64,000 nucleotides of DNA from Polaribacter sp. (GTDB lineage Bacteria; Bacteroidota; Bacteroidia; Flavobacteriales; Flavobacteriaceae), in NCBI GenBank assembly GCA_029245785.1, contig JAQWOR010000077.1, positions 186,001 through 250,000 of the forward strand, read 5' to 3'. The position numbers were made by a program, and so were the translations under genes. Below are positions 61,291-64,000 of the stretch, in pieces. The notes beneath the pieces are model-generated. The model was not told where the DNA came from. It did not search any database and was given only the letters and a program-made list of their open reading frames with translations. Positions within the stretch are counted from its first letter, which is position 1. Each line of letters starts with the position of its first letter.

Positions 61291-64000
61291 TTAAAATCGA
61301 ATGGTTAGGTTTAGAAAATAAGAAGCACCTCTTCCGTACCAATATTTAGTTCCAAATAGCGGTTTTTTTAAAGACTTGTCATCTCTTAATTCTCTAAAAT
61401 TGGCATTTCTACCCTGTTCAAACCCACCTGTTTTGTAGTGGGTATTTAAAAGGTTACTAATACTAGCAAAGACCCCAATATAATAGTTGTTTATTTTCCA
61501 AGATTTTCCTCCAACAGCATTTACAACGGAATAAGGATCAAATTTTTCTTGCTGTAATAATTGCTTTGCCAGTACAGGTTCGTAATCGTTAAAAGGAATT
61601 CCTCCATCATCAGAAAAATTGCTGGTTCTAGTTAGTGGAGCAATATCTACATAGGCATTTTCGAAAAAGTTTATGGTAGCTCCAATCCACCAAAATTGAG
61701 GATCTCGATATTCAAACCCAACAGAATAGGCATGTTGTGGACCAGCAGCAAGTTTATAATTTTTTAAGTTGGAAGGTCTGGCGTCAAATTCAAATTTTTC
61801 TGTTTCTGATTTTAGGGTTAATGTAGGGTTGTTGTTATACGTGTATTGCCCAATATTTGCGGCTCCTTTTAGTTTTATAGACGAGGTTATTTGCGTTTCA
61901 GCTCCAATCTCTACACCAAAATGTTTTGTGTCAATTTCAGTTATAATTTCTTGTACAAAGGCAGTAAAGTCAGATCCACTTCCTCCAATTCCATCCGCAT
62001 AATAAAAACCCACTTCAGTGGCATCTGTATTTGTGGAAACATATCCGGTTATTTTTGCCTGAACAAGAGGGGTTCTTATAATATAACTTGCATCTACAGT
62101 GCTTGTTTTTTCATTTTTTAATCCTTCTACGGATGCATTTTGGACTCTCGAATTAGAAAATGAATTTTGTAATGTCGGTGCTTTTGTTTGGTAGCTGGCA
62201 TTAAAATTAAGTAAATGTCTGCCTGTAATTTTATAGGTAAAACCTCCTTTTACGCCAAAATTTATAAAACTTAGTTTTTTAGATTTACCTAAAGATTCAG
62301 TAGCATTTGCAAACTTTCCATTTTGATACAAACCATTTCTTTGATACGAGGTTTTAGAAAAACGTGTTGCTGTATAAAAATCAATTTTTTTATAGTTGAA
62401 TTGCGTTTGTACAAAACCATTTATAATGTTGGCATTGAGATTGAAACGGTACTTAAAAGCATCGCCAACACGAACAATTCTATTTGGATGTAGCAAGTCA
62501 CTTTGTTGCCTGTTAACTCCTTCTGCAAATGGATCAAGATCTAAAAACCCCGTTCCACCTAATAAATCAAGCATTTTTGCAAAATTTTCGGAGACTAAGT
62601 TTCTGTATTGCAGGGCAGCATTTAGCAATATGTGATCGGTGAGTTCAGATTCAAAAACGGAATGTATCCAAAGTTGTTGGTCATCATTTCGATCTTCATA
62701 CAATACATAGGTTGAATTTCCGCTGTTAAATGAATTTAGATTTGCGCGGTATAAATGAGCCCAATTCAATTGACCATTTTTTAAGAATTCTTGCTCCAAT
62801 TCATAGGCTGATCCTGTATTATTATTTCGAATTTGATAGCTTGGTAATTTTTGATAGTATGTAGGGTCTGGATTAGAACCTCCCAAACTCACAATAACCG
62901 GAATCCCATTAGTTGTGCCATCAATTTTACTGCCTCGATAGTCAATTCTGCTGTTTCCAACCTTTCCAAATTGATAGGCAATATTGGTGTTTAATGTTGT
63001 TTTATCAGAAACTTTCCAATAGTGATTTAGCATTAATATAGGCTCTACAACTTCTTTTATACGAGAATTTCTGATAACACCATTTTGAGCTCCCCAATAC
63101 GAGTTGTATTTAATGCCTCTTAAATCATACACCTCTTGTGTATTTGCAGATGACTTTCCTCTTCTGTTGGGAGTGTAAATTCCTGTAAAATTAAGAGCGT
63201 GCTTCTTGTTTATTTTCTTTTCAACAGATAAAAAAAGAGAGTTTGCGTTATAGAGCGTTCCTTCAGAAAAACCTTCAATACCTGCTCTTTTGCTTGCAGA
63301 AATGGTAAATGCCCAATTATTCTTTAGCATTCCGGAGGCATAAGAAGCCATTACACGATGCGTATAACTTCTGTTTGAAGATGCGTAAGAAATACGTCCT
63401 CCAGGTCTAGCTTCTGAAGCCCTAACATTGCTATTTGTAGTCCCTAAAACACCTCCAAAAGCATAACTAGAAGGCGATAATCCGTTTGTGAATTCTTGAT
63501 TTTTAAGAACATTGTTTAGGCCTCCCCAATTGCTCCATTGGGGCCGTCCATTGTATATTTTATTCATTTCAATACCATTGATAAGCAAGGTTGCGTTACC
63601 AGAATCTAGGCCTCTAATTCGAAAGAAAGAGGCGCTAAATTCGTAGGCGGCAGTTTTTAAATACGTGTCTTTTGACGACTGCAGTAATCCTGAAATATTA
63701 TCAGCAGCAATACTGTCATCATTTAATTCATCATCTGTAAGTGTAATGGTACTTAAATCAGCTACTTCAGAGATGTTTTCATACAAAAAAATGATTCCTA
63801 AGTCAATTGTTTTACCGACAAACTGAATGGGAAAATTTTGTGTTTCATAACCTTTTAAGGTAATTTCTACAAGGTAGCTTCCGTTGGTTAAATACTGTAT
63901 GATAAAAACACCATCATTCGTTGTAATTTTAGAAATGTTGGTTTTTTTTAGTCGAATTACGACATCTTGTAATGGGGTTTCAGAATTGCTGTCTACAACA
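61291..64000 (-). CDS. TonB-dependent outer-membrane receptor, N-terminus cut by the window edge
   Basis: The frame is open to the window end, giving 902 residues without a start. The first residues seen (SETPLQDVVIRLKKTNIS...YLTNGSYLVEITLKGYE) form a carboxypeptidase-regulatory-like domain. A plug domain follows (about 80-220, with SFFRIRGLDSGNATLLINGIEMN), then a 22-strand-type barrel ending in aromatic LNLTIRF. Such receptors import large ligands with TonB energy. A start at 63786 (TTG) is internal and is not used. The neighbour is a DUF5689 lipoprotein rather than SusD, so the substrate may not be a glycan. Confidence 0.95.
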   Translation of the reverse strand, partial: VVDSNSETPLQDVVIRLKKTNISKITTNDGVFIIQYLTNGSYLVEITLKGYETQNFPIQFVGKTIDLGIIFLYENISEVADLSTITLTDDELNDDSIAADNISGLLQSSKDTYLKTAAYEFSASFFRIRGLDSGNATLLINGIEMNKIYNGRPQWSNWGGLNNVLKNQEFTNGLSPSSYAFGGVLGTTNSNVRASEARPGGRISYASSNRSYTHRVMASYASGMLKNNWAFTISASKRAGIEGFSEGTLYNANSLFLSVEKKINKKHALNFTGIYTPNRRGKSSANTQEVYDLRGIKYNSYWGAQNGVIRNSRIKEVVEPILMLNHYWKVSDKTTLNTNIAYQFGKVGNSRIDYRGSKIDGTTNGIPVIVSLGGSNPDPTYYQKLPSYQIRNNNTGSAYELEQEFLKNGQLNWAHLYRANLNSFNSGNSTYVLYEDRNDDQQLWIHSVFESELTDHILLNAALQYRNLVSENFAKMLDLLGGTGFLDLDPFAEGVNRQQSDLLHPNRIVRVGDAFKYRFNLNANIINGFVQTQFNYKKIDFYTATRFSKTSYQRNGLYQNGKFANATESLGKSKKLSFINFGVKGGFTYKITGRHLLNFNASYQTKAPTLQNSFSNSRVQNASVEGLKNEKTSTVDASYIIRTPLVQAKITGYVSTNTDATEVGFYYADGIGGSGSDFTAFVQEIITEIDTKHFGVEIGAETQITSSIKLKGAANIGQYTYNNNPTLTLKSETEKFEFDARPSNLKNYKLAAGPQHAYSVGFEYRDPQFWWIGATINFFENAYVDIAPLTRTSNFSDDGGIPFNDYEPVLAKQLLQQEKFDPYSVVNAVGGKSWKINNYYIGVFASISNLLNTHYKTGGFEQGRNANFRELRDDKSLKKPLFGTKYWYGRGASYFLNLTIRF

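Overview
The window is a stretch of chromosome from a low-GC member of the Bacteroidota, almost certainly a marine Flavobacteriaceae (Polaribacter/Tenacibaculum-like; the genus is inferred). The pointers are a SusD-type polysaccharide utilisation locus, the gliding and type IX secretion lipoprotein SprE, families typical of flavobacteria (DUF4270, DUF4271, DUF4296, DUF5687, DUF5689, DUF6168), an ATP synthase operon without beta and epsilon genes, and promoters with the Bacteroidota -7 box TAnnTTTG. No rRNA, tRNA, CRISPR array or prophage was recognised. One transposase-like gene, a RAYT, is present.

Layout. 1-7823 (+) is the downstream part of a beta-glucan (laminarin-type) utilisation locus: SusD C-terminus, a multimodular glycan-binding lipoprotein, a PKD lipoprotein, a PKD-GH16 lipoprotein, a GH3 beta-glucosidase and a second GH16, closed by a terminator. 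7948-12443 (+) holds a metallo-beta-lactamase-fold hydrolase and two exported peptidases (S8 and M1). 12599-15188 (-) holds a LysE exporter, a DUF3050 protein and a PaaE-type ferredoxin reductase. 15378-19344 (+) holds a PadR regulator, two paralogous membrane proteins, and an ABC exporter (DUF5687 permease plus ATPase).

19603-27946 (+) runs sprE, bactofilin, atpZ-like, DUF6168, atpB-E-F-H-A-G. After it come a 44-bp tandem repeat, two orphan lipoprotein genes each with its own terminator, and an AlbA_2-domain gene. 31073-41661 is housekeeping on both strands: ALDH7-type dehydrogenase, isoaspartyl peptidase, LuxE-like synthetase, YHS protein, tyrS, a short-chain epimerase, DUF4296, pyrC, a GT2, DUF4271 and hemD. 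41708-45316 (-) is panC-panD-flippase-radA. 45414-49665 (+) is a half-length GT5 protein, DUF4270 and glmS. 49671-50912 (-) is a minimal FAD protein and MarC. 51000-56895 (+) is DUF3109, nrdB, nrdA and dgt. 56888-58675 (-) is dxs, and 58740-59189 (+) is tadA. The window ends on the minus strand with a RAYT beside an inverted pair of REP-like hairpins, a DUF5689 lipoprotein, and a TonB-dependent receptor cut by the window edge.

How the genes fit together. In the glycan locus, SusD and the binding lipoproteins would capture beta-glucan. The first GH16 would cut it, and GH3 and the second GH16 would finish oligosaccharides, probably in the periplasm. The two GH enzymes at the end lack the acidic residues after the lipid-bearing cysteine that mark surface lipoproteins. 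The ATP synthase block makes F0 plus alpha, gamma and delta. nrdBA with dgt form a nucleotide-pool neighbourhood. Perfect TAnnTTTG boxes can be placed upstream of at least 13 genes. Two of them (dxs and DUF3109) end four bases before the start codon, which implies leaderless mRNAs.
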